From: Nocardioides lianchengensis
GTDB lineage: Bacteria > Actinomycetota > Actinomycetes > Propionibacteriales > Nocardioidaceae
Assembly: GCF_900101465.1 (NCBI RefSeq)
Contig: NZ_FMZM01000015.1
Location: 81,733 to 145,732 of the forward strand
Length of the DNA: 64,000 nt
Direction: 5' to 3'
The notes under the pieces are model-generated. The model was given only the letters and a program-made list of their open reading frames with translations, did no database searches and was not told the origin of the DNA. The position numbers were made by a program, and so were the translations under genes. Positions 1 through 12,032 of this stretch are shown here, in pieces; position 1 is the first letter of the stretch, and each line of letters begins with the position of its first letter.

Positions 1-987
1 GACTCCGACCTGCTCTCGGTGATCGGCATCGTCTTCGGTCTCGGCTTCGTGCTCTCCTTCGGCTACTGGACGACGAACTTCGTCGAGGTCCAGCGCGCGA
101 TGGCCACCGACTCGATCTCCTCGGCCCGCAAGACGCCGATCATCGGTGCCTTCCCCAAGATCCTGGTCCCGTTCATCACGATCCTGCCCGGCATGATCGC
201 CGCCGTCCTCGTCACGGAGATCGCCGACACCAAGGCCGGCGAGACCGTCTCCGGTGGTGCGGGCGGCACCGTCCAGTACAACGACTCGCTCATCCTGCTG
301 ATGCGCGACCTGCTGCCCAACGGCCTGCTCGGCGTCGCGATCGCCGGCCTGCTGGCCGCCTTCATGGCCGGCATGGCCGCCAACATCTCCGCCTTCAACA
401 CGGTCTGGTCCTACGACCTCTGGCAGCGGTACGTCGTCAAGGACCGCGACGACTCCTACTACCTGAAGGTCGGCCGGCTCGCGACCGTCGGCGCCACCGT
501 CGTCGCGATCTTCACCGCCCAGCTCGCCTCGAACTTCTCGAACATCATGGACTACCTCCAGACCCTGTTCGGGTTCTTCAACGCCCCGCTGTTCGCGACC
601 TTCATCCTCGGCATGTTCTGGAAGCGGATGACCGCCACCGCCGGCTGGACCGGCCTGGTCAGCGGCACCCTGGCCGCGGTCTTCGTGGCCTTCATCTCCA
701 CCGACGTGCTGGGCAGCCTGAGCCAGGGCTGGATCTCGTTGTCCGGCCAGGGCGCGTCGTTCGTCGCGGCCGGCGCCGCCTTCGTGGTCGACATCGTGGT
801 CAGCATCGTCGTGTCGTTGGCGACCAAGCCGAAGCCGCCGGAGGAGCTGCGCGGCCTCGTCTACTCCGAGACCCCGCGGGAGGACCTGGTCGACGCGAAC
901 GAGGCGTCGTACCCCTGGTACCGCCGCACGATGCCGCTCGCCGGCGTCGCGCTCGCCATGGTCATCGTCCTGAACTTCGTCTTCTGA
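1..987 (+). CDS. Sodium:solute symporter family protein (3' part)
   Basis: The reading frame is open from the first base, so the N-terminus lies outside the window. About 328 residues remain. They form hydrophobic membrane segments typical of the C-terminal two thirds of a sodium:solute symporter (SSS family), an inner-membrane carrier using the sodium gradient to import small organic solutes. An early FGYWTTNFVEVQRAMA segment resembles the conserved SSS region near helices 6-7, and the protein ends in a hydrophobic helix after a charged cytoplasmic stretch. The substrate cannot be read from the sequence. The next gene follows after 10 bp and is probably co-transcribed. Confidence 0.88.
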   Translation, partial: DSDLLSVIGIVFGLGFVLSFGYWTTNFVEVQRAMATDSISSARKTPIIGAFPKILVPFITILPGMIAAVLVTEIADTKAGETVSGGAGGTVQYNDSLILLMRDLLPNGLLGVAIAGLLAAFMAGMAANISAFNTVWSYDLWQRYVVKDRDDSYYLKVGRLATVGATVVAIFTAQLASNFSNIMDYLQTLFGFFNAPLFATFILGMFWKRMTATAGWTGLVSGTLAAVFVAFISTDVLGSLSQGWISLSGQGASFVAAGAAFVVDIVVSIVVSLATKPKPPEELRGLVYSETPREDLVDANEASYPWYRRTMPLAGVALAMVIVLNFVF

Positions 988-997
988 GGAGGACCCC

Positions 998-1288
998 GTG
1001 TCCGAGAACAGCACTTCCCAGACCAGCGCCCCCGGGCGCAAGCACCAGGCCGGTGCCCTCGACATCCGCAACATCATCGGCGGTCTGATCGGGGCGTACG
1101 GCGTGATCCTCACGCTGATGGGGCTCTTCGGCGATCCCGAGACCGAGAAGACCGGCGGCCCGAACGCCAACCTGTGGGCCGGGATCGTGATGCTCGTCGT
1201 CGGCGTCGCCTTCATCGCCTGGGCCCTCCTGCGGCCGGTGCTCGTGCCCGAGCACACCGACAAGGACGACGTCGCCAAGGCGCCCTGA
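998..1288 (+). CDS. Small two-helix membrane protein beside the symporter
   Basis: This 96-residue protein starts at GTG behind a clear GAGGAGG ribosome binding site. A polar N-terminus of about 24 residues is followed by two predicted membrane helices (about residues 27-45 and 60-82), split by a short DPETEKTGGPN loop. Small partner proteins are often encoded directly after sodium:solute symporters in actinobacteria, and the 10-bp spacing supports co-transcription. A role as a stability or assembly partner is inference; no enzymatic motif is visible. Confidence 0.75.
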   Translation: MSENSTSQTSAPGRKHQAGALDIRNIIGGLIGAYGVILTLMGLFGDPETEKTGGPNANLWAGIVMLVVGVAFIAWALLRPVLVPEHTDKDDVAKAP

Positions 1289-1358
1289 CGGCGCGTCCCC
1301 GTCCACAGTCCGGGTGCGGCGTCTGTGCGTCGGGGCCCGGGCACGGCAGAGTGTCCGC

Positions 1359-1940
1359 GTGGACGTGGGGCAGCTGATGGCGGAGCAGGGCGGCGTGCTC
1401 GCTCGCTACCAGGCGCTGATCGCCGGGATGAGCGACGCCGAGGTGGACGCGCGGGTCGCCGACGGCGCGTGGTCGACCGTCCACCCCGGCGTGTACGCCG
1501 TCCACGGCGCCCCGTTCTCCTGGCACGAACGGGCCTGGGCGGGCGTGCTGGCCTGCTGGCCCGCCGCGCTGACCCACGAGTCGGCCCTCCGGGCGGCGGA
1601 GGGTCCGGGCCGACGGGGTCGCGACGAGTCCGTCGTGCACGTGGCCGTCGCCCGCGGTCGCAGCGTCACCACGCCCGCGGGCGTGGTAGTGCACCTGCTG
1701 CACAAGTTCGACCCACGGGTCTCCTGGGAGGCCGGCCCGCCTCGGATGCGCTACGAGGAGGCGGTCGTCGACTGCGCGGCCGAGGCAGACACCGACGACG
1801 ACGTCCGGGCCCTGCTCCTCGACACCTGCGGCGGCCGCGGCCCGACCCGCGCGCTGGTCCGCGAGGCGCTGGCCCGTCGTACGAAGCACCCGCGTCGCGC
1901 CCTGGTCAACCGGATCCTGCGGGAGCTCGACCGCGCCTGA
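1359..1940 (+). CDS. AbiEi-type antitoxin-like / conserved actinobacterial protein
   Basis: The protein is about 193 residues from the GTG at 1359. An ATG at 1377 is the other reasonable start, and a longer frame opens at 1314. The N-terminus (LMAEQGGVLARYQALIAGMS, then WSTVHPGVYAVHG) matches the winged-helix start of AbiEi/type IV antitoxin-like proteins that are numerous in Nocardioidaceae, usually followed by a degenerate nuclease-like half. No AbiEii toxin gene is adjacent, so a working toxin-antitoxin role is doubtful. It converges on the Fe-S oxidoreductase gene across a terminator hairpin. Confidence 0.7.
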   Translation: MDVGQLMAEQGGVLARYQALIAGMSDAEVDARVADGAWSTVHPGVYAVHGAPFSWHERAWAGVLACWPAALTHESALRAAEGPGRRGRDESVVHVAVARGRSVTTPAGVVVHLLHKFDPRVSWEAGPPRMRYEEAVVDCAAEADTDDDVRALLLDTCGGRGPTRALVREALARRTKHPRRALVNRILRELDRA

Positions 1941-1992
1941 GCCGCCCTGACGCACCGGGGTGCGCTGACTGGTCCGACCGAGAGACGCGGAA

Positions 1993-2019
1993 ACCCTGAC
2001 GCACCAGGTACGTCAGGGT
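1993..2019. terminator. Bidirectional terminator hairpin
   Basis: Perfect 9-bp arms ACCCTGACG and CGTCAGGGT enclose a 9-base loop. The hairpin sits between two convergent genes, with a short A run on one side and TCTT on the other, so it can act in both directions. The decamer CTGACGCACC of its left arm and loop also occurs about 50 bp upstream. Confidence 0.6.
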
Positions 2020-2059
2020 CTTCACGGCCGCGGGCCGAACTACCCCGAGCCGCCGTCGG

Positions 2060-5878
<3,819 letters not shown>

Positions 5879-5922
5879 GGGTGGGGCTCCTCGTCGTGAT
5901 GCGCGGCACACGGCCGTCCGCG

Positions 5923-5951
5923 AGCCTAGAGGCCAAAGGATGGTGCGTCAG
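5923..5951 (-). promoter_or_regulatory. Probable promoter of the Fe-S oxidoreductase gene
   Basis: On the minus strand a -35-like CTGACG (5951-5946) and a -10-like TAGGCT (5928-5923) are separated by 17 bp, about 45 bp upstream of the GTG start. Spacing and the TAnnnT form match the main actinobacterial sigma factor. No experimental start is known. Confidence 0.45.
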
Positions 5952-5976
5952 TGCCCGAACGGCGTGAGAAACATCC

Positions 5977-5988
5977 TACCGATCGGTA
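5977..5988. promoter_or_regulatory. 12-bp perfect palindrome, possible operator
   Basis: TACCGATCGGTA is a perfect palindrome about 26 bp upstream of the -35 box of the Fe-S oxidoreductase promoter. Its form resembles TetR-family operators. A related but less perfect element lies at 28145-28170. Confidence 0.4.
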
Positions 5989-6226
5989 ACTTCACTGTGC
6001 CCGTGGGGCTGATGCAGGCGAGCCGTCACGGCGAAGGTGCTGCCGAGGGCTGCGGTTCGCGGTCGGGGCTCCCCCTGGGGGCAAACGTCCGAGAAAACGC
6101 CGCTGAGGGCCTCGGCCGTGGCTGTTCGCCCCCACCGCGCGCCCCGGTCGGCAGCGTCCCCCGCGCCGGCCCGACCCTTCCTGCTCTGAGCCGTGTCCGA
6201 TCGGCCGTTCGCCGAGCTGTCGCGGG
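5989..6226. other. Intergenic stretch without a gene
   Basis: Together with the promoter and palindrome just upstream, this makes a gap of about 350 bp between the start of the Fe-S oxidoreductase gene and the stop of the RCC1-like gene. No open frame here has convincing third-position bias on both start and length. A short GC-rich inverted repeat near 6068-6082 could help end transcription of the RCC1-like gene. Confidence 0.4.
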
Positions 6227-8293
6227 CTACTTCCGTCGTACGACGCGCAGCGTGCCCGTGCCCGAGCGGTCGGCGACCGAGCCGACGACCTTGACGGAGC
6301 GTTTGCCCGGCTTGCCGGTGACCTTCAGCGCGACCTTGCCGAGGCCGGCCGCGGTCGCCTTCCCGGTGAGCCGCTTGGCGGCCACCGTGACCGTGAAGCG
6401 CTCGCCGCCGGCGAGGCCGCGGACCGTGATCGTGGCCTTCTTACCGACCGTCGCCTTGGCGGGGACCGTGATCTTCAGTCGGACGGCGCCGAGGGAGACG
6501 GCCGCCGTGGCGGCGGACGTGGCCGTGGCGGCGGTGTAGCCGGGCGCGCTGCTGACGACCCGGACGCTGAGGCGCCTGCCGAGGTCGGCGGCCGCCGGAC
6601 GGTAGGTGCGCGCGGTGGCGCCGGCGATCGGGGCGCCCGCGCGCAGCCACTGGTACGACGTCGCGGTGGCCGCCGCCGGAGCCGACGCCGTCGCGGTCAG
6701 CACCTGACCGACCCGTGGCCTCCCGGTGATCGAGACCGTGGGGGCGGTGAGGGTCCCTGCCGTGACGGTGATCGGCTCGCTCTCGTCGGAGGCCGGCTCG
6801 TAGCCCTCCTTGTAGGCCGTGACGTTGGCGACGACGTCCGCCCCGAGCAGGTCCGCCGTCAGGGCCAGCGTGGCGCCGTCGCCGACCTTCTCGGGGAACT
6901 CCTCACCCTCCTCGGTGGACCGGAACCATGTCACCTCGACGTCGTCCGGAGCCGGGCTGGCGACGGTCGTGACCGCGGTCAGCGTGCCCCCGACCTGCGG
7001 GGTGCCCTGCACGTTCAGGGTGGGCGCCGTGGCGAACTGCCGCTGGGCGACGTGGTCGGTCTCGGCGGAGGTCGCCGTACCGGAGAGGAAGCCGTCCTTC
7101 TCGGCGGTGACGGTCACGCTGAGGGTGCCCCAGTCCAGAGCGTCCTGGGCGGTCGGGGTGTACGACGGGGCGTCGGTCCCGACAGCCTTCGTGGTGCCGT
7201 GGGCGTGCAACGTCCAGGCGTAGTGCAGGTCGTCCGGGGTGGACGACCACTCGCCCGGGGTGGCGGTCAGCTCGGTGCCGAACTCGGGCACGCCGCTGAT
7301 GGTGGGCGCGGCGGTGTTGGCGAGAGCGGCGTAGGTGACGGCCGAGTGGTAGCGGTCCAGGTCGACGTCGACGACGGGCAGATCGGCGCGGAGCGGCGGC
7401 AGCTCGGTCCGCTCGCGGTTGCCCCAGGTGACGACGGAGCCGTCGTCCAGGACCGCGGCTGCCCACTGCATGCCGGCGGAGACCGCGACGGCGTGACGAC
7501 CGACCGGGAGCTCCGGGACCTGGTCCTCGCCGTTCTGGTAGCTGCCCCAGCTGACGATCTCACCGTCCTGGGTCAGACCGAGCGCGAAGTTCACGCCCAC
7601 GTCGACGGCGCTGTAGACGTCGTCCGCGCGCTCGGCCGGGAGCGGTGCCGACTCGAAGTAGGTGCCGTCCAGCGCGTAGCCGGCCGACAGGACGTGACCG
7701 TCCGCGGTCATCGCCACCGCCGCCGCGGAGTTGATGTCGACGCTGGCGACGTCCGCCGCGGCGAGCGCTGCGGGGTCGAACACGTACCGGCTCGCGGCGG
7801 TGCCCCAGAACCGCAGCTGGCCTTCCGAGGTGACGCCGACGGCCGCGTTGCCCACGGCGGCCAGGTCGCGGTAGGTCTCGGCCAGGTCCTCGGCCGGGAT
7901 CTCCGGTGCCGAGCCCCACGAGCGCAGGCGACCCTGGTCGTCCAGACCCAGGCCGAACGAGGTGCCGCCGGTGACGTCGATGATCGGCCTGTCGAACGCA
8001 GGGGCGGTGAGTAGCGCCCGCTGACCTGAGTCCTTCCATGACGCCACGCTGGTGCGCACCTGGCCGTCGAGCGTGATGCCGTAGCTCGCGTCGTAGGTGA
8101 GCTCGACCCGCGAGTAGGGCAGCGCCGGAAGGCGAGCGTGGTCGCCGTCCGTCCACTCGTCGACGACGTACGCCGGAGACACGGAGTCCCCACGGGCGGC
8201 GGAGACGGGGGCCGCGGTGACCGTCGGAAGCAGCGCGAGGCTGGGCGCGATGAGGGCGAGCAGGGTCAGGCGGCGCGGGGTGCGCAGGTTCAC
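6227..8293 (-). CDS. Secreted RCC1-like / bacterial Ig-like repeat protein
   Basis: The 688-residue protein starts at GTG behind GGAGG. A Sec signal peptide (about residues 1-32, hydrophobic core LLALIAPSLALLP, AxA-type cleavage near SAA) is followed by repeats of the RCC1 propeller type (for example GVTSEGQLRFWG, ALGLTQDGEIVSWG, AAVLDDGSVVTWG) to about residue 330. Then come three Ig-like modules beginning PTISGVPEFG, PTLNVQGTPQVG and PTVSITGRPRVG, and a basic beta-rich C-terminal module ending RVVRRK. No catalytic motif is visible. An extracellular binding or surface role is likely, but ligand and function are unknown. It probably stands alone or follows the 821-residue secreted protein gene after 81 bp. 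Confidence 0.82.
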   Translation of the reverse strand: MNLRTPRRLTLLALIAPSLALLPTVTAAPVSAARGDSVSPAYVVDEWTDGDHARLPALPYSRVELTYDASYGITLDGQVRTSVASWKDSGQRALLTAPAFDRPIIDVTGGTSFGLGLDDQGRLRSWGSAPEIPAEDLAETYRDLAAVGNAAVGVTSEGQLRFWGTAASRYVFDPAALAAADVASVDINSAAAVAMTADGHVLSAGYALDGTYFESAPLPAERADDVYSAVDVGVNFALGLTQDGEIVSWGSYQNGEDQVPELPVGRHAVAVSAGMQWAAAVLDDGSVVTWGNRERTELPPLRADLPVVDVDLDRYHSAVTYAALANTAAPTISGVPEFGTELTATPGEWSSTPDDLHYAWTLHAHGTTKAVGTDAPSYTPTAQDALDWGTLSVTVTAEKDGFLSGTATSAETDHVAQRQFATAPTLNVQGTPQVGGTLTAVTTVASPAPDDVEVTWFRSTEEGEEFPEKVGDGATLALTADLLGADVVANVTAYKEGYEPASDESEPITVTAGTLTAPTVSITGRPRVGQVLTATASAPAAATATSYQWLRAGAPIAGATARTYRPAAADLGRRLSVRVVSSAPGYTAATATSAATAAVSLGAVRLKITVPAKATVGKKATITVRGLAGGERFTVTVAAKRLTGKATAAGLGKVALKVTGKPGKRSVKVVGSVADRSGTGTLRVVRRK

Positions 8294-8374
8294 GAGGTTC
8301 CTCCGAGGTCAGGCAGGACCGCCGATCCCATCACCGATCGGCAGTCGCGTCCTCGGTTTGAGGAAAGCTCCCGG

Positions 8375-10840
8375 TCAGCGGCGTACCCGCACCGCCTTGA
8401 CCTTCCCGCCCTTCGTGAACCGGATCGACACGGGCACCTTGCGGTCCTTGGCCGTCCGCGCGCAGACCTGGTACGTCGTCCCGAGCCGCTGATAGGGCTG
8501 GCCGACGGCCTTCATCACGGCCCGCGTGGTCATCCCGCGGCGGACCAGCCGCTTCACGCGGGCCACGCTCTTGCGCAGCCGCGGGTTGCGGCAGGAGTCG
8601 GGGCGCACGCCCTCGGCCCGCTCCCACATCTGCAGGTAGGCCTCCGCGCCGCGGGACATGTCGTCGACGATCGCCTGCCCGGCCCTGCCCCCGGCGACCT
8701 TGCGCAGGTCCTCGATCCAGTCGGGGTAGAGGCCGTACTGGGCGACGCCGTCGACGTTGATGTCGTAGACCCGCTGGCCGGCGCGCTGCTTCTTGACGGT
8801 CACGCCGCCGAGGCCCTTGAAGGGATAGCGAACGGGGTTCTTGACCTTCGCGCCGCGTGGGTCGCCCTGGGCGCCGAGGCCGTTGATGTCGGCGCCGAAG
8901 CCGATGCCCCAGTAGTAGCGGGGGTCGGCCCAGCCGACGTGCTCCTTCCACTTGCCGACGAAGCCGGTCGAGTCGCCGGCGTACGGCGTGATGAAGCCGC
9001 CGGACCGGTAGATCCGCGGGTAGGTGTCGGGGGTCGACCAGGAGTGGCTGGACAGCACGCCGGAGTAGCCGATCTCCTCGATCGTGTCCATCGAGGACTG
9101 GCGGGCATTGACGCTCATGTGGTCGGGGTCGAAGAGCATCTTCCGCTTGGCGAGCCCCTTGATGGTGTGCTCGCCGAGGGTGGTGAGGCCGCGGCTGTTG
9201 CAGTGGTCCGGCGGCGGGTAGAGCGGCAGCGCCAGGTTGGGCAGCAGGCCGAGGGAGTCGACGAGCTGCCCGACCGCGCCGAAGAGCGCGTCCTGGGTGC
9301 CGGCGCTGATGTCGGGTACGGCGAGCTGGTTGTTGTCGTGCGACCGTCCGTCGGCCGGCTCGCAGTGCTCCATGTCCCAGAACGACCCGGTCTCCAGGAA
9401 GTTGCCGAGGTTGACCACCGGGCCGATCGCGCCCTGGTCGCCGGCGACGCCGGCCAGCGCGTTGTCGAACTTGTTGACCAGCTCCATCTGGCGCACGCCC
9501 ATCCGGTGCGCGGCGTCGAGCTGGCGGTCGATCTCGGCCGCGCTGCACTGGGGCCGGTCGAGCTTGACGGTGCAGCCGAACGGCACCGAGGTCTCGATGC
9601 CCATGACGACCGCCATCTTCCCGGCGTTGATGACCTTGCGGGCCTCCCACGGGCTCTTCACGATCCGGTAGAAGCCCTTGCCGGGACCGCCGAACTGGGC
9701 GTCGATGTAGTCCTGGAGCTCGTACATGTTGCGGGCCTGCCGGCGCACCGACGTCATGTCGTCGCAGGTGGCGTACTCGGCGCTCTTCTTCAGCGGGTAG
9801 AGCATGCACAGCTGGTTGTTCTCGACCAGCAGGTTGACGAAGATCCGCTGCCCGCCGCGCCACGCGCGCTCCAGCCAGCGGTAGTAGGTGCCCTCGTGGG
9901 TCAGCGACTCCGGCGCCGGCCAGTCCTTGAAGGTCGGCCAGCCGACCGGGTCGTGACTCGGCTCCCCGGAGAGCAGCGACTCCAGCAGTGCGCCGTACCC
10001 GCCGGTGGCGCGGTGGTCGGGGCAGTCGACCAGGGCGTACGGCGCGCCGTACCGGTCCCAGGGCTTGCCGCAGTGGGCGGCGCCGCCGAGGAACTGGAAG
10101 GCCATGCCGTGGGTGTGCGCGTCGACGAGGCCGCGGACCTCCTGGAAGGAGGTGACGCCGGCGTAGGGGTTGCCGTCGATGTCGATCTGGGACTCGGGGT
10201 ACGCCGCGCACCCCGTCGTACGACGGAGGTCGAAGGCGGTCGCGCCGCCGATGCGCAGCGCGCCGGTGCCGTTGCGGAAGGCCATCCGTCGGCCGGCCCT
10301 CGCCGCCCGCCACTCGACGACGGGGGAGGGCTTGGCCGCCCGCTCGCCGCCGGCGGCGAGGAACCCGCGGTCGGCCGTGTAGAGCAGGTAGGTGCCGAGG
10401 TCGGTGGGCTTGAAGAAGATCCTCCGCCCGGCCAGCCGGTAGCAGCCGTTGGCCATCGCGTAGCGGTCCTGCGGGCGGGCGCGGCGCTTCTGCATGACCG
10501 GCACGGTGGTCAGCCGCGGGTCCCTCAGCCGCCGCTGGCTCGCGACGTACGACGCGGCGATGCGCTTCTCGGCCGCGCTCGTCGGGTCCTGGGTGTCCAC
10601 GCTGACCTCGGACGCCCGCGACAGCGAGTTCTTGGTCGCGGGGTCGTTGTGGGTGTGCGGCGGGGTGCCGGCCGGGTCGACGTGGGGGAGGCCGGCGGCC
10701 GCCTTCTCCGCGTTGAAGCCGGCCGCCAGGGTGCCGCTCCGTTCGCCCGGCACCTCCGCGACGACGAGCGCGGTGACCACCAGGGCCGCGGCGGTCGCGC
10801 CGGACACGAGCAGGTGCAGATAGGGGCGGGTCGAGCGCAT
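8375..10840 (-). CDS. Secreted M19-like amidohydrolase-fold protein
   Basis: 821 residues from an ATG behind GGGAGG. An N-terminal hydrophobic segment (about 8-28) is a signal peptide or anchor. The core from about residue 235 begins with the metal-type motif DAHTHG and later has DPDHMS and SSHSWS. Together these resemble the metallo-dependent hydrolase fold of membrane dipeptidases (peptidase M19) rather than a canonical member. Many cysteines suggest disulfides outside the cell. The basic C-terminal 100 residues look like a small add-on module. Substrate unknown; hydrolysis of a peptide or amide bond is only inferred from the fold. Similar long actinobacterial proteins have been given unrelated names, so automated labels should be treated with care. 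Confidence 0.65.
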   Translation of the reverse strand: MRSTRPYLHLLVSGATAAALVVTALVVAEVPGERSGTLAAGFNAEKAAAGLPHVDPAGTPPHTHNDPATKNSLSRASEVSVDTQDPTSAAEKRIAASYVASQRRLRDPRLTTVPVMQKRRARPQDRYAMANGCYRLAGRRIFFKPTDLGTYLLYTADRGFLAAGGERAAKPSPVVEWRAARAGRRMAFRNGTGALRIGGATAFDLRRTTGCAAYPESQIDIDGNPYAGVTSFQEVRGLVDAHTHGMAFQFLGGAAHCGKPWDRYGAPYALVDCPDHRATGGYGALLESLLSGEPSHDPVGWPTFKDWPAPESLTHEGTYYRWLERAWRGGQRIFVNLLVENNQLCMLYPLKKSAEYATCDDMTSVRRQARNMYELQDYIDAQFGGPGKGFYRIVKSPWEARKVINAGKMAVVMGIETSVPFGCTVKLDRPQCSAAEIDRQLDAAHRMGVRQMELVNKFDNALAGVAGDQGAIGPVVNLGNFLETGSFWDMEHCEPADGRSHDNNQLAVPDISAGTQDALFGAVGQLVDSLGLLPNLALPLYPPPDHCNSRGLTTLGEHTIKGLAKRKMLFDPDHMSVNARQSSMDTIEEIGYSGVLSSHSWSTPDTYPRIYRSGGFITPYAGDSTGFVGKWKEHVGWADPRYYWGIGFGADINGLGAQGDPRGAKVKNPVRYPFKGLGGVTVKKQRAGQRVYDINVDGVAQYGLYPDWIEDLRKVAGGRAGQAIVDDMSRGAEAYLQMWERAEGVRPDSCRNPRLRKSVARVKRLVRRGMTTRAVMKAVGQPYQRLGTTYQVCARTAKDRKVPVSIRFTKGGKVKAVRVRR

Positions 10841-10894
10841 CCAGGCCTCCCAGGCTGGCAGGAACGGGTTCTACCTTCCCGTCCAACGAGCGGC

Positions 10895-11830
10895 TCAACC
10901 CGGCGGTACGGCCGGCTTCCGTCCCAGTCCGGCCACGGCGAGCAGGATCAGCGCGGTGCCGAGGACCGCCAGCGGCCCGAGCCGCTCGCCGAGGAAGATC
11001 GCCGCCACCACGGCCGCGGTGACCGGCTCCAGGAGCGTGGCGACCACGGCCGCGCTGCCAGGCGTGGTGCGGAGCCCGGCGTACAGCAGGCCGTAGGCCA
11101 GCGCCATGGTCATCACCCCGAGGTAGAGCAGGGTGCCGAGCGCGACCGGGTCGGCGGTGAGCACCGGGCTGCCGGACAGCGCGCTGAGCGCGGCGACGGG
11201 CAGCAGGGCGAGCGCGCCGACGGTGGTGGTGGTCGTGGTCAGCGCGAGGGGCGAGCTGGTCTGCGCGAGCGGTCGGCCCAGCGCCGTGGTGAGGGCGTAC
11301 GCCGACCCGGACCCGACCGCGAGCAGCAGCCCGAGGAGCGGGTGCGGGCCGGTCTCGCCGGCGTGCGCCGTACCGCTCACGAGGAGGAGGCCCGTGAGCG
11401 CCGCCCCGAGGACGAGCAGGTGGCCGGCGTCGGGGACGCGGCGGTCGCGGACGGCCTCGCCGAGGGTCAGCAGGACGGGCGCCAGGCCGAGGCTGACCAC
11501 CGTCGCCACGGTGACGCCCACCTGGACGACGGAGGCGAAGTAGAGGGCCTGGTACGTCGCGGTCGCCGTCCCGACCAGGGCCGCCTGCCAGGGATGGGTG
11601 CGCAGCAGCCGGACGACCCCCGCGACCTGGCGAGTGAGGACGAGGGCCGCGGCCAGCACCAGCGCGGCGACGACCATCCGCCAGGCGCTGATGACGAGGA
11701 CGGACATGGGCAGGACGTCGCGGACGACCTGGACGGCGAGGCCGCCGGTGCCCCACAGGACGCCGGCCAGGGAGACCTGGACCAGGCCCGCGCGGGCGGA
11801 CAGAGGAGAGGCAGGGGTGGATCGGGACAT
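10895..11830 (-). CDS. EamA/DMT-family transporter
   Basis: 311 residues, ATG start with AGGAG 7 bases upstream. About ten predicted membrane helices form two EamA halves, the drug/metabolite transporter fold that commonly exports amino acids or other small metabolites. The N-terminal half contains GVLWGTGGLAVQ and the second half GAGSAYALTT-like helix ends. The 5' region is unusual: a probable leaderless 16-codon peptide gene and two overlapping hairpins lie between the promoter and this start, which points to ribosome-mediated attenuation. The substrate is unknown. The IclR gene just upstream lies on the same strand but is separated by this control region. Confidence 0.88.
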   Translation of the reverse strand: MSRSTPASPLSARAGLVQVSLAGVLWGTGGLAVQVVRDVLPMSVLVISAWRMVVAALVLAAALVLTRQVAGVVRLLRTHPWQAALVGTATATYQALYFASVVQVGVTVATVVSLGLAPVLLTLGEAVRDRRVPDAGHLLVLGAALTGLLLVSGTAHAGETGPHPLLGLLLAVGSGSAYALTTALGRPLAQTSSPLALTTTTTTVGALALLPVAALSALSGSPVLTADPVALGTLLYLGVMTMALAYGLLYAGLRTTPGSAAVVATLLEPVTAAVVAAIFLGERLGPLAVLGTALILLAVAGLGRKPAVPPG

Positions 11831-11851
11831 GCGGGTGCTCCTGGGTGGGTG

Positions 11852-11893
11852 CCGACAGGGAGGTGTCGGAGCAGCCCCGGGAGAGGCGCTCCG
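11852..11893 (-). promoter_or_regulatory. Two mutually exclusive hairpins (attenuator) before the EamA gene
   Basis: Two inverted repeats share three bases: arms CGGAGC/GCTCCG spanning 11867-11893 and arms CCGACA/TGTCGG spanning 11852-11869. Both cannot form at once. The first begins just after the stop codon of the leader peptide and the second lies upstream of the EamA ribosome binding site, the arrangement expected of a translation-coupled attenuator. Confidence 0.5.
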
Positions 11894-11894
11894 G

Positions 11895-11945
11895 TCAGAC
11901 GACCGGAGGCGGCAGGATGCCGAGGGGGAGCACGCGGGAGTTCAC
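11895..11945 (-). CDS. Probable leader peptide, 16 residues
   Basis: A short frame opens at GTG (11945) and reads MNSRVLPLGILPPPVV before TGA. It has no ribosome binding site, but a -10-like TACCCT (11958-11953 on the minus strand) ends exactly 7 bases before the GTG, as in leaderless actinobacterial transcripts. The peptide has a PPPVV end, and polyproline is a known cause of ribosome stalling. It lies 64 bp before the EamA transporter start and directly precedes two competing hairpins. The signal it senses is not known; Pro, Val or Leu supply, or a ribosome-targeting drug, are possibilities. Confidence 0.5.
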   Translation of the reverse strand: MNSRVLPLGILPPPVV

Positions 11946-11952
11946 GGGAGAA

Positions 11953-11958
11953 AGGGTA
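11953..11958 (-). promoter_or_regulatory. -10 box for leaderless leader transcript
   Basis: TACCCT on the minus strand, with 7 bases to the GTG of the leader peptide. The -35 region is weak: GGGTCA lies 16 bp upstream. Confidence 0.4.
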
Positions 11959-12032
11959 GCCGGGCCGCGCCGGCTGACCCGTCGAGCGACGCCAGATGGT
12001 CGGATCCTGGGCGTCGGGGCAGCCATCTCGCG

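Noticed and set aside
1359..1940. A complete type IV toxin-antitoxin pair
   Set aside because: Only the AbiEi-like protein is seen; no AbiEii nucleotidyltransferase lies beside it.
6061..6226. A small gene in the intergenic region
   Set aside because: Frames here have mixed codon bias, no ribosome binding site and no family similarity.
8138..11959. 1273-residue open frame on the plus strand
   Set aside because: It runs antisense through three clear genes and has no recognisable domain; third-position bias belongs to the other strand.
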